A DNA stretch of 64,000 nucleotides from Mycolicibacterium sp. CBMA 247 (GTDB lineage Bacteria; Actinomycetota; Actinomycetes; Mycobacteriales; Mycobacteriaceae): assembly GCF_009729095.1 (NCBI RefSeq), contig NZ_VTGX01000001.1, forward strand, positions 1,426,001 through 1,490,000. Direction: 5' to 3'. The notes under the pieces were generated by a model. That model ran no database searches, was not told the DNA's origin, and saw only the letters and a list, made by a program, of their open reading frames with translations. The number at the start of each line of letters is the position of its first letter. Within the stretch, counting starts at the first letter, position 1. The position numbers and the translations under genes were made by a program. Below are positions 43,990-52,851 of the stretch, piece by piece.

Positions 43990-44369
43990 TCGAGTACCTG
44001 GATCTCGATGACCTCATGGAAGTTGCGCGCCACGCAATTGGCGAGGACGTCAAGGTCGGGGACTACGGGCTGCTCGAATCGGCGCTGGCGCGGCCGCGCG
44101 CGTCGGTGTTCGGCGAAGACGCCTACCCAGACCTGCATCTGAAGGCCGCGGCCCTGCTGCATTCCCTGGCCCGCAACCACGCCCTTGTCGACGGCGACAA
44201 GCGGCTGGCGTGGACGGCTTGCTTGACCTTTCTCGCCATCAACGGGCAGTGGATCAGCGCATCTGAAGACGATCGCTTCGATTTCGTGATCCGAGTGGCC
44301 ACCGGCGCGGAGCCCGACCTCGACGACATCGCCTGGCAGCTCCGCGCGTGGAGCTGCCAGGCTGAATAG
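43986..44369 (+). CDS. Doc-type Fic-fold toxin
   Basis: A 127-residue Doc protein. The start IEYLDLDDLMEVARHAIGED and the LESALARPRASVFGEDAYPDLHLKAAALLHSLARNHALVDGDKRLAW stretch are typical of Doc. The core motif reads HALVDGDKR (His65 to Arg73) where the classical form is H-x-F-x-D/N-A/G-N-K-R, so an Asp replaces the usual Asn. Doc of phage P1 phosphorylates EF-Tu to stop translation. The change at the Asn, which normally helps to bind the phosphate, may alter activity. It is coupled to the antitoxin before it. Confidence 0.85.
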   Translation: MIEYLDLDDLMEVARHAIGEDVKVGDYGLLESALARPRASVFGEDAYPDLHLKAAALLHSLARNHALVDGDKRLAWTACLTFLAINGQWISASEDDRFDFVIRVATGAEPDLDDIAWQLRAWSCQAE

Positions 44370-44430
44370 CGGGCATCAGCTCGCCCGATTACTGGTTTGT
44401 CGCCGAACCCCCATACCATCGCTAATCGAC

Positions 44431-46053
44431 ATGACCGACAACGCCCTGGACACCCCCGTCTCCAACACCCCGCAAGCTGCCCGGATCGCCGCCGAGGGTG
44501 CCCGTCGCCGGACCTTCGCCGTCATCAGCCACCCTGACGCCGGTAAGTCCACGCTGACCGAGGCGCTGGCGCTGCATGCCCGGGTGATCACCGAGGCCGG
44601 CGCGATCCACGGCAAGGCGGGCCGGCGTTCCACGGTGTCGGACTGGATGGAGATGGAGAAGGCCCGCGGCATCTCGATCACCTCGACGGCGCTGCAGTTC
44701 CCGTATCGCGACTGCGTCATCAACCTGCTCGACACCCCCGGGCACGCCGACTTCTCCGAGGACACCTACCGGGTGCTGACGGCCGTGGATGCCGCGGTGA
44801 TGCTCATCGACGCCGCGAAGGGGCTTGAGCCGCAGACCCTGAAGTTGTTCCAGGTGTGTAAGCACCGCGGGATCCCGATAATCACGGTGATCAACAAGTG
44901 GGACCGCCCGGGCCGGCACGCGCTGGAGTTGATGGACGAGATCCACGAGCGGATCGGGCTGCGCACCACTCCCCTGACCTGGCCGGTCGGCATCGCGGGC
45001 GATTTCAAGGGTGTGATGGACCGCCGGGCCGACAAGTTCATCCGGTTCACCCGCACCGCGGGCGGGGCCACCGCGGCGCCCGAGGAGCACATCGCCGCGG
45101 CCGACGCTCACGCCGCCGCCGGCGACGATTGGGATACTGCGGTCGAGGAATCCGAGCTGTTGTCGGTCGACGGGTCCGACTACGACCGCGACACCTTCCT
45201 CGGCGGCGAGTCCTCCCCTGTGCTGTTCACCTCGGCGGCGCTGAATTTCGGGGTGAACCAGTTGCTCGATGTGCTGGTCGAGCTGGCTCCAGCACCCAAC
45301 GGCGCAGTTGATGTCGACGGGGCTCGCCGGGCGGTGGAGTCGCCATTCAGTGCGTTCGTGTTCAAGGTGCAGGCCGGCATGGACTCATCGCATCGCGATC
45401 GCATCGCCTACGCGCGGGTGGTCTCGGGCACGTTCGAGCGCGGCGACGTGCTCACCCACGCCGCCACCGCCAAGCCGTTTGTCACCAAGTACGCGCAGTC
45501 GGTGTTCGGCCAGCAGCGCTCCACGCTCGACGACGCGTGGCCAGGCGACGTGATCGGGTTGGCCAACGCCGCGGCGCTGCGCCCCGGTGACACGCTGTAT
45601 CGCGATATCCCGGTGGTGTACCCGCCGATTCCGAGCTTCTCCCCCGAGCATTTCGCGGTGGCCCGCGGTACCGATCCCAGCAAGCACAAGCAGTTCCGCC
45701 GTGGGATCGAGCAGCTCGAGCAGGAAGGCGTCGTGCAGGTGCTGCGCTCCGACAAGCGCGGCGAGCAGGCCCCCGTCTTCGGCGCGGTCGGGCCGATGCA
45801 GTTCGAGGTGGCCGCCCACCGGATGGCCACCGAACTCAGCGCACCCATTTCACTGGAATCCCTGCCCTATCAGATCGCAAGGGTCGTGGCCCCCGAGGAC
45901 GCTGAGTTCGTGAATCGCCAGGTGTCGGCCGAGGTGTTGACTCGCAGCGACGGCGTCATGCTGGTTCTGTTCTCTACCCCGTGGCGGCTGGAAGGCTTCC
46001 AACGGGACAACCCCAACATCAAGCTCGGGTCGTTGGTGGCTGCGGAGGGGTAA
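44431..46053 (+). CDS. prfC: Peptide chain release factor 3
   Basis: A 540-residue translational GTPase. G1 is FAVISHPDAGKSTLTEAL near residue 31, G2/G3 MEKARGISITSTALQF and LLDTPGHADFSEDTYRVL, G4 ITVINKWDRPGRH. The C-terminal domains carry HRDRIAYARVVSGTFERGDVLTH and PVFGAVGPMQFEVAAHRM, which are RF3-specific rather than EF-G-like. RF3-GTP removes RF1 or RF2 from the ribosome after peptide release. It begins at an ATG 61 bases after the Doc stop and probably has its own promoter (TACCAT close upstream). Confidence 0.95.
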   Translation: MTDNALDTPVSNTPQAARIAAEGARRRTFAVISHPDAGKSTLTEALALHARVITEAGAIHGKAGRRSTVSDWMEMEKARGISITSTALQFPYRDCVINLLDTPGHADFSEDTYRVLTAVDAAVMLIDAAKGLEPQTLKLFQVCKHRGIPIITVINKWDRPGRHALELMDEIHERIGLRTTPLTWPVGIAGDFKGVMDRRADKFIRFTRTAGGATAAPEEHIAAADAHAAAGDDWDTAVEESELLSVDGSDYDRDTFLGGESSPVLFTSAALNFGVNQLLDVLVELAPAPNGAVDVDGARRAVESPFSAFVFKVQAGMDSSHRDRIAYARVVSGTFERGDVLTHAATAKPFVTKYAQSVFGQQRSTLDDAWPGDVIGLANAAALRPGDTLYRDIPVVYPPIPSFSPEHFAVARGTDPSKHKQFRRGIEQLEQEGVVQVLRSDKRGEQAPVFGAVGPMQFEVAAHRMATELSAPISLESLPYQIARVVAPEDAEFVNRQVSAEVLTRSDGVMLVLFSTPWRLEGFQRDNPNIKLGSLVAAEG

Positions 46054-46096
46054 CACCTGCGCACACCCCATTTCGGGATGGCGTTCGGCACCGCCG

Positions 46097-46861
46097 TTAC
46101 ATCGATTCCGGTCGCTCCGCTTGTTCGAGGAGTCCATCGACGAGACTGGTGAGTCTCGCATGATGGGACCCGGGCCAGTAGATCCGCCTGCAGTCCGCGC
46201 AGCGACTGAATTTGTCGTAATAGCGGCGGGTCAGCGGCTCGAGCTGGTCCATCACCTCCTCCTTCGTCACCGCGGACAGCCTGCCGTTGCACCGCACGCA
46301 CCGGGTGAACGGCGCCACCCGGCGCCGCAGATCCAGCCGCCGGATCACCTCCAGCGTCTGCTCCTCGGGCTGCTCGGAGTGGACGAACAGGCCGTGTGTG
46401 ATCGCGCGACGCTTCAACAGGCAACGGTCTCTGGTCAGCAAGATCCGTTGCTGGTCCCGGCTGGTGTCGGCCAGCGTTTGATCCTCGGCGTCATTCGACC
46501 ACCACACGTCGAACCCCAGCACCCGCAGCAGCTGCGCCAGCCGGCCGAGATTGACGTCGATCACGAACCGGGGATCACGCAGCGGCACCGGGCGCAGCCG
46601 GGCCGTCGACTCGATATCGAGCGCCTCGAACATCGGATACACCGCGATACGGTCCTCGGCTGCCGGGCGGTGCTCGAAGCCCACCGGATTCCCGTTCACC
46701 AGGATCAGGTCGACCTCGGTATGCGGAATGCCCATCGCCTCGAGAATGTCTTTGACCGTCTGATGGCTCCGGCAGGGACGACGCACGGTCAGACCGCGCG
46801 ACTCCGATCCCAGGAAGTCGTTGAGCTCGGCATATGCCCGGATATTCACCGCGCCGGCCAT
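46097..46861 (-). CDS. Mut7-C RNase-domain protein with N-terminal ubiquitin-like domain and zinc ribbon
   Basis: A 254-residue protein from ATG 46861 (MAGAVNIRAYAELNDFLG). Residues 1-80 are a Ub-Mut7C domain (RSHQTVKDILEAMGIPHTEVDLILVNG). The following Mut7-C PIN-like RNase domain has FVIDVNLGRLAQLLRVLGFDVWW with the acidic residue, LADTSRDQQRILLTRDRCLLKRR and a zinc ribbon made by CVRCNGRL and CADCRRIYWPG. Such proteins are thought to degrade RNA, in toxin-like or RNA-quality roles. The intact copy here has a decayed paralog at 60616-61395, in the same orientation. Confidence 0.85.
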   Translation of the reverse strand: MAGAVNIRAYAELNDFLGSESRGLTVRRPCRSHQTVKDILEAMGIPHTEVDLILVNGNPVGFEHRPAAEDRIAVYPMFEALDIESTARLRPVPLRDPRFVIDVNLGRLAQLLRVLGFDVWWSNDAEDQTLADTSRDQQRILLTRDRCLLKRRAITHGLFVHSEQPEEQTLEVIRRLDLRRRVAPFTRCVRCNGRLSAVTKEEVMDQLEPLTRRYYDKFSRCADCRRIYWPGSHHARLTSLVDGLLEQAERPESM

Positions 46862-46962
46862 ACCGTCATGTTCCCGCCCAGAGTTACCGGGCGCAATCAG
46901 AAGAGGCCGTCGACGTGCCCAACTACCTGCGCAACCTCGAATAACCGGCCTACCGTAGGGCA

Positions 46963-47448
46963 ATGACAGATCAGTCACCCGCGGTGACCGCGGCGCATCC
47001 GCCGGAAGCGATGCTGCGTGCCGCCAACCCGATACTGCGGTTCCTGCTACGCACTCCGCTCGCAGGACCCGCGCGCAAACAGTTCATGGTCGTGACCATC
47101 AGCGGCCGAAAGACCGGACGACGGTACGAAATCCCAGTGAGCGCCCACCGAATCGACAACGACCTCTACGCCATAACCAATGCCGGGTGGCGGCACAACT
47201 TCCGCGACGGAGCCACCGCCGAGGTGCTCTACGACGGGCAGAAAAAGACCATGCGCGGTGAACTCATTCAGGACCGTGCGGCCGCCGCCGAGCTGTTCCA
47301 CCGCTGCGCCGAGTCCTACGGTGTCACACGCGCGCAGCGGATGATGGGTTTGAAGTTCCGTGATCAGCGGATCCCCACATCGGAGGACTTCGCCGAGGCG
47401 ATCGGTCGAGAGCACCTCGTCGCCATCCGGTTGACTCCGGTCCAGTAG
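46963..47448 (+). CDS. Nitroreductase/deazaflavin-dependent (DDN-like) protein
   Basis: A 161-residue protein of the split-barrel F420-dependent DDN/FDOR-B family. FMVVTISGRKTGRRYEIPVSAHRIDNDLYAITNAG near residue 42 is the F420/FMN-binding region, followed by WRHNFRDGATAEVLYDG, the conserved W-x-x-N motif. Family members reduce quinones, nitroimidazoles or other substrates with F420H2, and this cofactor is abundant in mycobacteria. The actual substrate is unknown. It is divergent from the Mut7-C gene. Confidence 0.82.
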   Translation: MTDQSPAVTAAHPPEAMLRAANPILRFLLRTPLAGPARKQFMVVTISGRKTGRRYEIPVSAHRIDNDLYAITNAGWRHNFRDGATAEVLYDGQKKTMRGELIQDRAAAAELFHRCAESYGVTRAQRMMGLKFRDQRIPTSEDFAEAIGREHLVAIRLTPVQ

Positions 47449-47488
47449 GCCGTGGTCGGTGGGCTGATGAGTTCGACAGTGTCAGCTA

Positions 47489-48448
47489 CTACTCGGGTGC
47501 CCGACCCCCGACGACCGCGTGAATGCGCCCCTGCGGGTAGGGCAGGTCGATGCCGTTCTCGTCGTAGGCGCGCAGGATTTCCCGACGCAGCTTGCGCTGC
47601 ACTGACCATTGCGCGTTCGGCCGCGTCTTCAGCGTCATCCGCAACTTGAGCAGGTCCGGCGACAACTCCTGCACGCCAAGCATTTCCGGTTCACCCAATA
47701 TCTTGCCGGCCATCGACGGATCGGCGATGACTTCGTGGGCAGCGTCGACGGCAAGCTGTTCGGCCCGGTCCACGTCGGCGGTCAACGCGACCGGCACCTC
47801 GACGCGAGCGACCGCGTAGTCCTGACTCATGTTCCCGACGCGGGAGATCTCACCGTTGCGGACGTACCAGAGGGTGCCGTCGATGTCGCGGACGGTGGTG
47901 ATCCGCAGCCCGACACTCTGCACCTCGCCGGACACGTCCCCCAGGTCGACGTTGTCGCCGACACCGTACTGGTCCTCCAGCAGCATGAACACGCCGCTGA
48001 CGAAATCGCGCACCAGGTTCTGCGCGCCGAAGCCGATGGCGAGCCCGACCACCCCGGCGGACGCGATGAACGGTGCGATGTTCACCCCGAGCACGCTGAG
48101 AATGGCCAGCACAGCCCAGACCAGCAGCACGATGGACACTGTCGACTTCAAGACCGACCCGATGGTGTGCGCACGCTGCTGGCGACGTTCGGCCGCCCGC
48201 ACGCCGTTCGGCGTCGCCGATGCCCGATCCCGCAAATAGCGCAGCAGAGGAGGCTTTTTGTCTTGCCCTTGGACGTCCCCGCTACGGGCCTTCTTGGCCC
48301 GTCCGGTGGTCGCGCGGTCGATCATCCGCTGCAGCAAAAACCGCACGATCAATGCGACGACAATGTATGCAACGACACGAATGGGAACCTCAATGAGCCA
48401 ATGACGATTGGTATCCGTCCATTCGAAGGCCTTGTTGTAGATTTCCAC
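47489..48448 (-). CDS. Small-conductance mechanosensitive channel (MscS family)
   Basis: About 319 residues from a GTG at 48448 (VEIYNKAFEWTDTNRHWLIEVP); the start is uncertain. Membrane helices lie at about residues 20-37, 105-125 and 128-150, the last being the pore helix FIASAGVVGLAIGFGAQNLVRDFVSGVFMLLEDQY with the glycine/alanine packing pattern of MscS. The beta domain with VGDNVDLGDVSGEVQSVGLRITTVRDIDG follows. It releases solutes under hypo-osmotic shock from the plasma membrane. A charged cytoplasmic insert (KKARSGDVQGQDKKPP) lies between the first two helices. Confidence 0.88.
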   Translation of the reverse strand: MEIYNKAFEWTDTNRHWLIEVPIRVVAYIVVALIVRFLLQRMIDRATTGRAKKARSGDVQGQDKKPPLLRYLRDRASATPNGVRAAERRQQRAHTIGSVLKSTVSIVLLVWAVLAILSVLGVNIAPFIASAGVVGLAIGFGAQNLVRDFVSGVFMLLEDQYGVGDNVDLGDVSGEVQSVGLRITTVRDIDGTLWYVRNGEISRVGNMSQDYAVARVEVPVALTADVDRAEQLAVDAAHEVIADPSMAGKILGEPEMLGVQELSPDLLKLRMTLKTRPNAQWSVQRKLRREILRAYDENGIDLPYPQGRIHAVVGGRAPE

Positions 48449-48734
48449 GTTTTCGACCGTACGGCAGAACTGACGCACGCGTCGAATGAGCAGAGCGGCC
48501 CACGTCTACGGACCGTCAAATCGCTTTTGCTGACGGCGATTTCGATCGAGCAAGGACGCGGCCTGCCTTTTTCCAGACGAAACCGAACTGGATCCATGGT
48601 CTCGTACCGGCCGCCAACTGCTGGTGCCTGTGAGCCCGTCATGCCGCGATCCCCCGACCCAGCACCTACCGTGTAGTAGCCAGATCGCCGGGTCAGCCAC
48701 ACCGGCGCCCTGAGCAGCAACCGAAACCGAGAGG

Positions 48735-50744
48735 ATGCCGAGTTTGGCCGTCGCAAACCCCACCACCCCGACGCTGCGCGAACTGACCGTCCGCGGGATC
48801 CTGCTCGGCGGCGCGATCACGCTGGTGTTCACCGCCGCCAACGTCTACCTCGGCCTCAAGGTCGGCCTGACGTTCGCCACCGCCATCCCGGCCGCGGTGA
48901 TCTCGATGGCGCTCCTGCGTAACTTTGCCAACCACTCCATCGTGGAGAACAACATCGTGCAGACCGTCGCCTCGGCGGCCGGCACGCTCTCGGCGATCAT
49001 CTTCGTGCTGCCCGGGCTGGTCATGATCGGCTGGTGGACCGGTTTCCCGTACTGGATCACCGTGGCGGTATGTGCCGTCGGCGGCATCCTCGGCGTGATG
49101 TACTCCATCCCGCTGCGCCGGGCCCTGGTGACCGGCTCGGATCTCCCCTACCCGGAGGGGGTGGCCGCCGCCGAGGTGCTCAAGGTCGGTGACAGCAGCG
49201 GTGGTGCGGCCGAGAATCGTGTCGGTATCCGGGTCATCGCGTTCGGCGCGCTGGTGTCGGCCGGATTCGGGCTGCTGGCCAACGTGAAGGTGCTCGCCAA
49301 TTATGTTGCGACCTACTTCCGGGTCGGCGCGGGTGGCTCGATGTTCGGCGCCAGCCTGTCGCTGGCGTTGATCGGCGTCGGGCATCTGATCGGGATGACC
49401 GTGGGTATCGCGATGCTGGTCGGGTTGGTCATCTCGTTCGGGGTGCTGCTCCCGATCCGCACCATCGGTGCGTTCGGAACCGGCGAGTCCGTGGCCGACG
49501 TGATCGATGGCGTGTTCGTCCACGAGGTGCGGTTCATCGGGGCCGGGGCGATCGCGGTGGCCGCGGTGTGGACACTGGTGAAGATCCTGCGCCCGATCAT
49601 CAAGGGCATCACCGAGGCGATGGCGTCGGCACGCGATCGGCGCCAAGGCCAACTGGTCGACATCACCCAACGCGACATCCCGTTCCCCATCGTCGTGGGC
49701 ATCGTGGTGGCGATGCTGATCCCCATTGCCGTGCTGCTGTGGGAGTTCAGCCACGGCACCGCACTGCAGGGCAGTTCGACCGGGATCATCGTGGCGAGCC
49801 TGGTGTTCATCTTCGTCATCGGCCTGGTGATCGCGGCGGTGTGCGGCTACATGGCCGGTCTGATCGGCTCGTCGAACAGCCCCATCTCCGGGGTGGGCAT
49901 CCTGACGGTGCTCATCGCCGCGCTGTTGATCAAGGTGGTGTTCGGCCGCGCGGACGACGACCAGGCGACCGCGCTGGTGGCCTTCACCCTGTTCGTCGCG
50001 GCCGTCACCTTCGGCGTGGCCACCATCTCCAACGACAATCTGCAAGACCTCAAGACCGGCCAGCTGGTCGGCGCCACCCCGTGGAAACAGCAGGTGGCGT
50101 TGGTGATTGGGGTTCTGTTCGGCTCGGCGATCATCCCGCCGGTGCTCGACCTGATGCAACGAGCGTTCGGGTTCCTCGGTGCACCGGGTGCCACCGACCA
50201 TGCGCTGGCGGCACCGCAGGCAGCACTGATCTCCTCGCTGGCCAAGGGTGTGTTCGGCGGGTCACTGGACTGGTCCCTGATCGGGCTGGGTGCGGCGATC
50301 GGGGTCGCCATCGTGATCGCCGACGAGATCCTCACCCGCACATCACGATTCGGCTTGCCGCCGCTGGCCGTCGGCATGGGTATGTATCTGCCGATGAGCC
50401 TGACCCTCATCATCCCGCTCGGCTCACTGCTGGGCTACTTCTACAACCGCTGGGCTGATCGCACCGGTGATTCCGCGGCCGGCACCGAACGCAAGAAACG
50501 CCTCGGCGTGCTGCTGGCCACCGGCATGATCGTCGGCGAGAGCCTCTACGGCGTGATCTTCGCCGGGTTCGTCGCCGGTATCGGGAGCGACGAGCCCTTT
50601 GCGATCTTCACCGGCAACGAGGGGACGCTGGCGGAGGTGATCGGGATTGTGGCGTTCGCAGGGGTGCTTGCGTGGCTGTACAAGCGCACGCAGAAGATTG
50701 CGGACGCGCGCACAGGTGAGAGAGTGAGCAACTCCGAGCTATGA
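48735..50744 (+). CDS. OPT-family oligopeptide transporter
   Basis: A 669-residue integral membrane protein with about 15 hydrophobic helices. The start RELTVRGILLGGAITLVFTAANVYLGLKVGLTFATAIPAAVI is the OPT family's N-terminal motif. SSNSPISGVGILTVLIAALLIKVVFG in the middle and SDLPYPEGVAAAEVLKVGD near residue 138 are other OPT blocks. OPT carriers import oligopeptides or metal-chelate complexes using the proton gradient. It starts at ATG 48735 (a TTG four codons on is an alternative) and is the last gene before the restriction-modification island. Confidence 0.88.
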   Translation: MPSLAVANPTTPTLRELTVRGILLGGAITLVFTAANVYLGLKVGLTFATAIPAAVISMALLRNFANHSIVENNIVQTVASAAGTLSAIIFVLPGLVMIGWWTGFPYWITVAVCAVGGILGVMYSIPLRRALVTGSDLPYPEGVAAAEVLKVGDSSGGAAENRVGIRVIAFGALVSAGFGLLANVKVLANYVATYFRVGAGGSMFGASLSLALIGVGHLIGMTVGIAMLVGLVISFGVLLPIRTIGAFGTGESVADVIDGVFVHEVRFIGAGAIAVAAVWTLVKILRPIIKGITEAMASARDRRQGQLVDITQRDIPFPIVVGIVVAMLIPIAVLLWEFSHGTALQGSSTGIIVASLVFIFVIGLVIAAVCGYMAGLIGSSNSPISGVGILTVLIAALLIKVVFGRADDDQATALVAFTLFVAAVTFGVATISNDNLQDLKTGQLVGATPWKQQVALVIGVLFGSAIIPPVLDLMQRAFGFLGAPGATDHALAAPQAALISSLAKGVFGGSLDWSLIGLGAAIGVAIVIADEILTRTSRFGLPPLAVGMGMYLPMSLTLIIPLGSLLGYFYNRWADRTGDSAAGTERKKRLGVLLATGMIVGESLYGVIFAGFVAGIGSDEPFAIFTGNEGTLAEVIGIVAFAGVLAWLYKRTQKIADARTGERVSNSEL

Positions 50745-51099
50745 AGCAGTTCAATGACGGTAAATTGCCTCGGCGGTACACCCACATCAGGAACCCAAGT
50801 TAGCAAGGTAAGCACCAACGTCGACCGCTTGGCGATCATGTCATTCGGCAGCGCTGTGAGACTGGTCGCACGCGCCATGGGCAAGTTGGAATCCGCAGGG
50901 CGACTGAGGAGCTCACAATCGTGCCTGACATTAGGGACCGTGTGCGACTTCCAGCGACGCGGAACGGCGTGTCTCGGCGGTCACGCGATCTGAACGACAT
51001 GTTGACGCCGTGGCCAATCGCAGCCGCGGGTCCGGCCTGCTGCAGTTAAAGTGCGTGCAACACGCGTGTGGATGTAGGACGGGTCGGAGGCAAAACAGG
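50745..51099. other. Boundary between the OPT gene and the type I R-M operon
   Basis: These 355 bp hold no recognisable gene, tRNA or mobile-element end. Short frames here are not protein-like. A GGAGG ribosome-binding site at its right end precedes the hsdM TTG start by 9 bases. No direct repeat marking an insertion edge was found by eye, and the promoter of the hsd operon cannot be placed with confidence. Confidence 0.6.
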
Positions 51100-52851
51100 T
51101 TGAGTAAGCTGGGCAACTTCGTGTGGGGGATCGCGGACCAGCTCCGCGGCGTGTACAAGCCGCACCAGTACGGCGGTGTAATCCTCCCGTTCACCATCCT
51201 CCGCCGCCTCGACTGCATCCTCGAACCGACCCGCGACGAGGTCCGAACGCTGGCCGAAAAATACGCGGGCGGCGCCCTGGACGTGCAGGTCAAGCGCAGG
51301 ACCGGCCTCACGTTCTACAACACCAGCGCCTTCGACTTCAAGCTGCTGCTGGAGGACCCTGAGGGGTTGCGCGCGAACCTGATGGACTACATCACCGGGT
51401 TCTCTGCGAACATCGACGTGTTCGAGCGGTTCAAGTTCGAGAACGAGCTCGCCACCCTCGACGAGAAGAACCGCCTGTACCTCGTTGCTTCGCAGTTCGC
51501 CGAGGTGGACCTGCACCCAGACGTCGTCTCCAACGCCGAGATGGGCGACCTGTTCGAGCACCTCATCTACAAGTTCGCGGAGGCCTCCAACGAGGAGGCT
51601 GGCGAGCACTACACGCCGCGCGACGCGATCCGACTGATGGTCGACTTGCTATTCGCCGAGGACAACGAGGCGCTGCTCGAACCGGGAACCGTGCGGACCA
51701 TCTACGACCCCACCGCCGGGACCGGCGGCATGCTCTCCGTCGCGGAGGAGCGGTTGCTCGAACGCAACAAGGACGCCAGGTTGCGGCTGTACGGGCAGGA
51801 AATCAACGACCAGTCCTACGCGATCTGCAAGTCCGACATGATCGCCAAGGGCCAGGACGCCGGCAACATCAAGCTCGGTGACACCCTCGCCGACGACCTG
51901 TTCTTCGACCGGACCTTCGACTTCTGCATGTCCAATCCGCCGTACGGGGTGGACTGGAAAGCCTCGCAGGAGTCGGTGAAAAAGGAGGCGCTGGCGCAGA
52001 ATTCCCGATTCTCGCACGGGCTCCCGGCGATCGGCGATGGCCAGATGCTGTTCCTGTCCCACCTTGCCTCGAAGATGCGGCCCGCGCACGACGGTGGCGG
52101 CCGCGCCGGGATCGTCCTCAACGGCTCTCCTCTGTTCAACGGCGCCGCGGAGTCCGGCCCGTCGCAAATTCGGCAGTGGTTGCTCGAATCGGACTTGGTT
52201 GAGGCGATCTTCGCACTGCCGACCAACATGTTCTTCAACACCGGTATTGCCACCTACATATGGATCCTCGACAACACCAAACGCCCCGAGCGGCAGGGCA
52301 AGGTGCAGCTGATCGACGCCACGTCGTTCTGGACGAAGATGCGCAAGAACCTCGGCGCGAAAGGGCGCGAGGTCGACCCTCAGTCCCGGGACCGGATCCT
52401 GGGCCTGTACGACGCTTTCGATGACGCCGATCCGGATTTCTCGAAAGTGTTCACCGCCAACGACTTCGGCTACTGGACGATCACGGTTGAACGTCCACTG
52501 CTCACCGACAAGGGCAATGTCATGCGGGATCGGAAAGGCAACCCGAAACCGGACACGAAGCAGCGTGACACCGAGAACATCCCGTTCACCTACGGCGGCA
52601 ACACCAGCGGCGACGCTGGCCGACACGAGACGATCAAGGCGTACTTCGACGCCGAGGTCCTGCCGCACGTGCCCGACGCCTGGATCGACAAGACGAAAAC
52701 CAAAGTCGGCTACGAGATCCCGTTTACCCGACACTTCTACAAATATGTTCCGCCCCGGCCGCTCACCGAGATTGACACCGACTTGGAGAAGCAGGTCGCC
52801 AAGATCATGAACCTGCTGCGGGAGGTGGAGGGTGACGCATCCGCTTGTTGA
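51100..52851 (+). CDS. hsdM: Type I restriction-modification methyltransferase subunit HsdM
   Basis: About 583 residues from a TTG at 51100, chosen for the GGAGG 9 bases ahead and because the conserved N-terminus LSKLGNFVWGIADQLRGVYKPHQYGGVILPFTILRRLD starts there. The N6-adenine methyltransferase domain has the SAM motif YDPTAGTGGML near residue 203 and the catalytic NPPYG near 279. HsdM methylates adenine at the target given by HsdS and is needed with HsdR for cleavage. The 3' end overlaps hsdS by 20 bases, as is common in hsd operons. Confidence 0.95.
   Translation: MSKLGNFVWGIADQLRGVYKPHQYGGVILPFTILRRLDCILEPTRDEVRTLAEKYAGGALDVQVKRRTGLTFYNTSAFDFKLLLEDPEGLRANLMDYITGFSANIDVFERFKFENELATLDEKNRLYLVASQFAEVDLHPDVVSNAEMGDLFEHLIYKFAEASNEEAGEHYTPRDAIRLMVDLLFAEDNEALLEPGTVRTIYDPTAGTGGMLSVAEERLLERNKDARLRLYGQEINDQSYAICKSDMIAKGQDAGNIKLGDTLADDLFFDRTFDFCMSNPPYGVDWKASQESVKKEALAQNSRFSHGLPAIGDGQMLFLSHLASKMRPAHDGGGRAGIVLNGSPLFNGAAESGPSQIRQWLLESDLVEAIFALPTNMFFNTGIATYIWILDNTKRPERQGKVQLIDATSFWTKMRKNLGAKGREVDPQSRDRILGLYDAFDDADPDFSKVFTANDFGYWTITVERPLLTDKGNVMRDRKGNPKPDTKQRDTENIPFTYGGNTSGDAGRHETIKAYFDAEVLPHVPDAWIDKTKTKVGYEIPFTRHFYKYVPPRPLTEIDTDLEKQVAKIMNLLREVEGDASAC

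Noticed and set aside
48693..50201. A 502-codon minus-strand frame across the OPT transporter gene
   Set aside because: It encodes a His, Arg, Asp and Gln-rich low-complexity string complementary to membrane-helix codons; the OPT protein on the other strand is certain.
50745..51099. Possible attachment site at the left edge of the R-M island
   Set aside because: No tRNA gene, no matching direct repeat with the right side and no integrase was found by eye.
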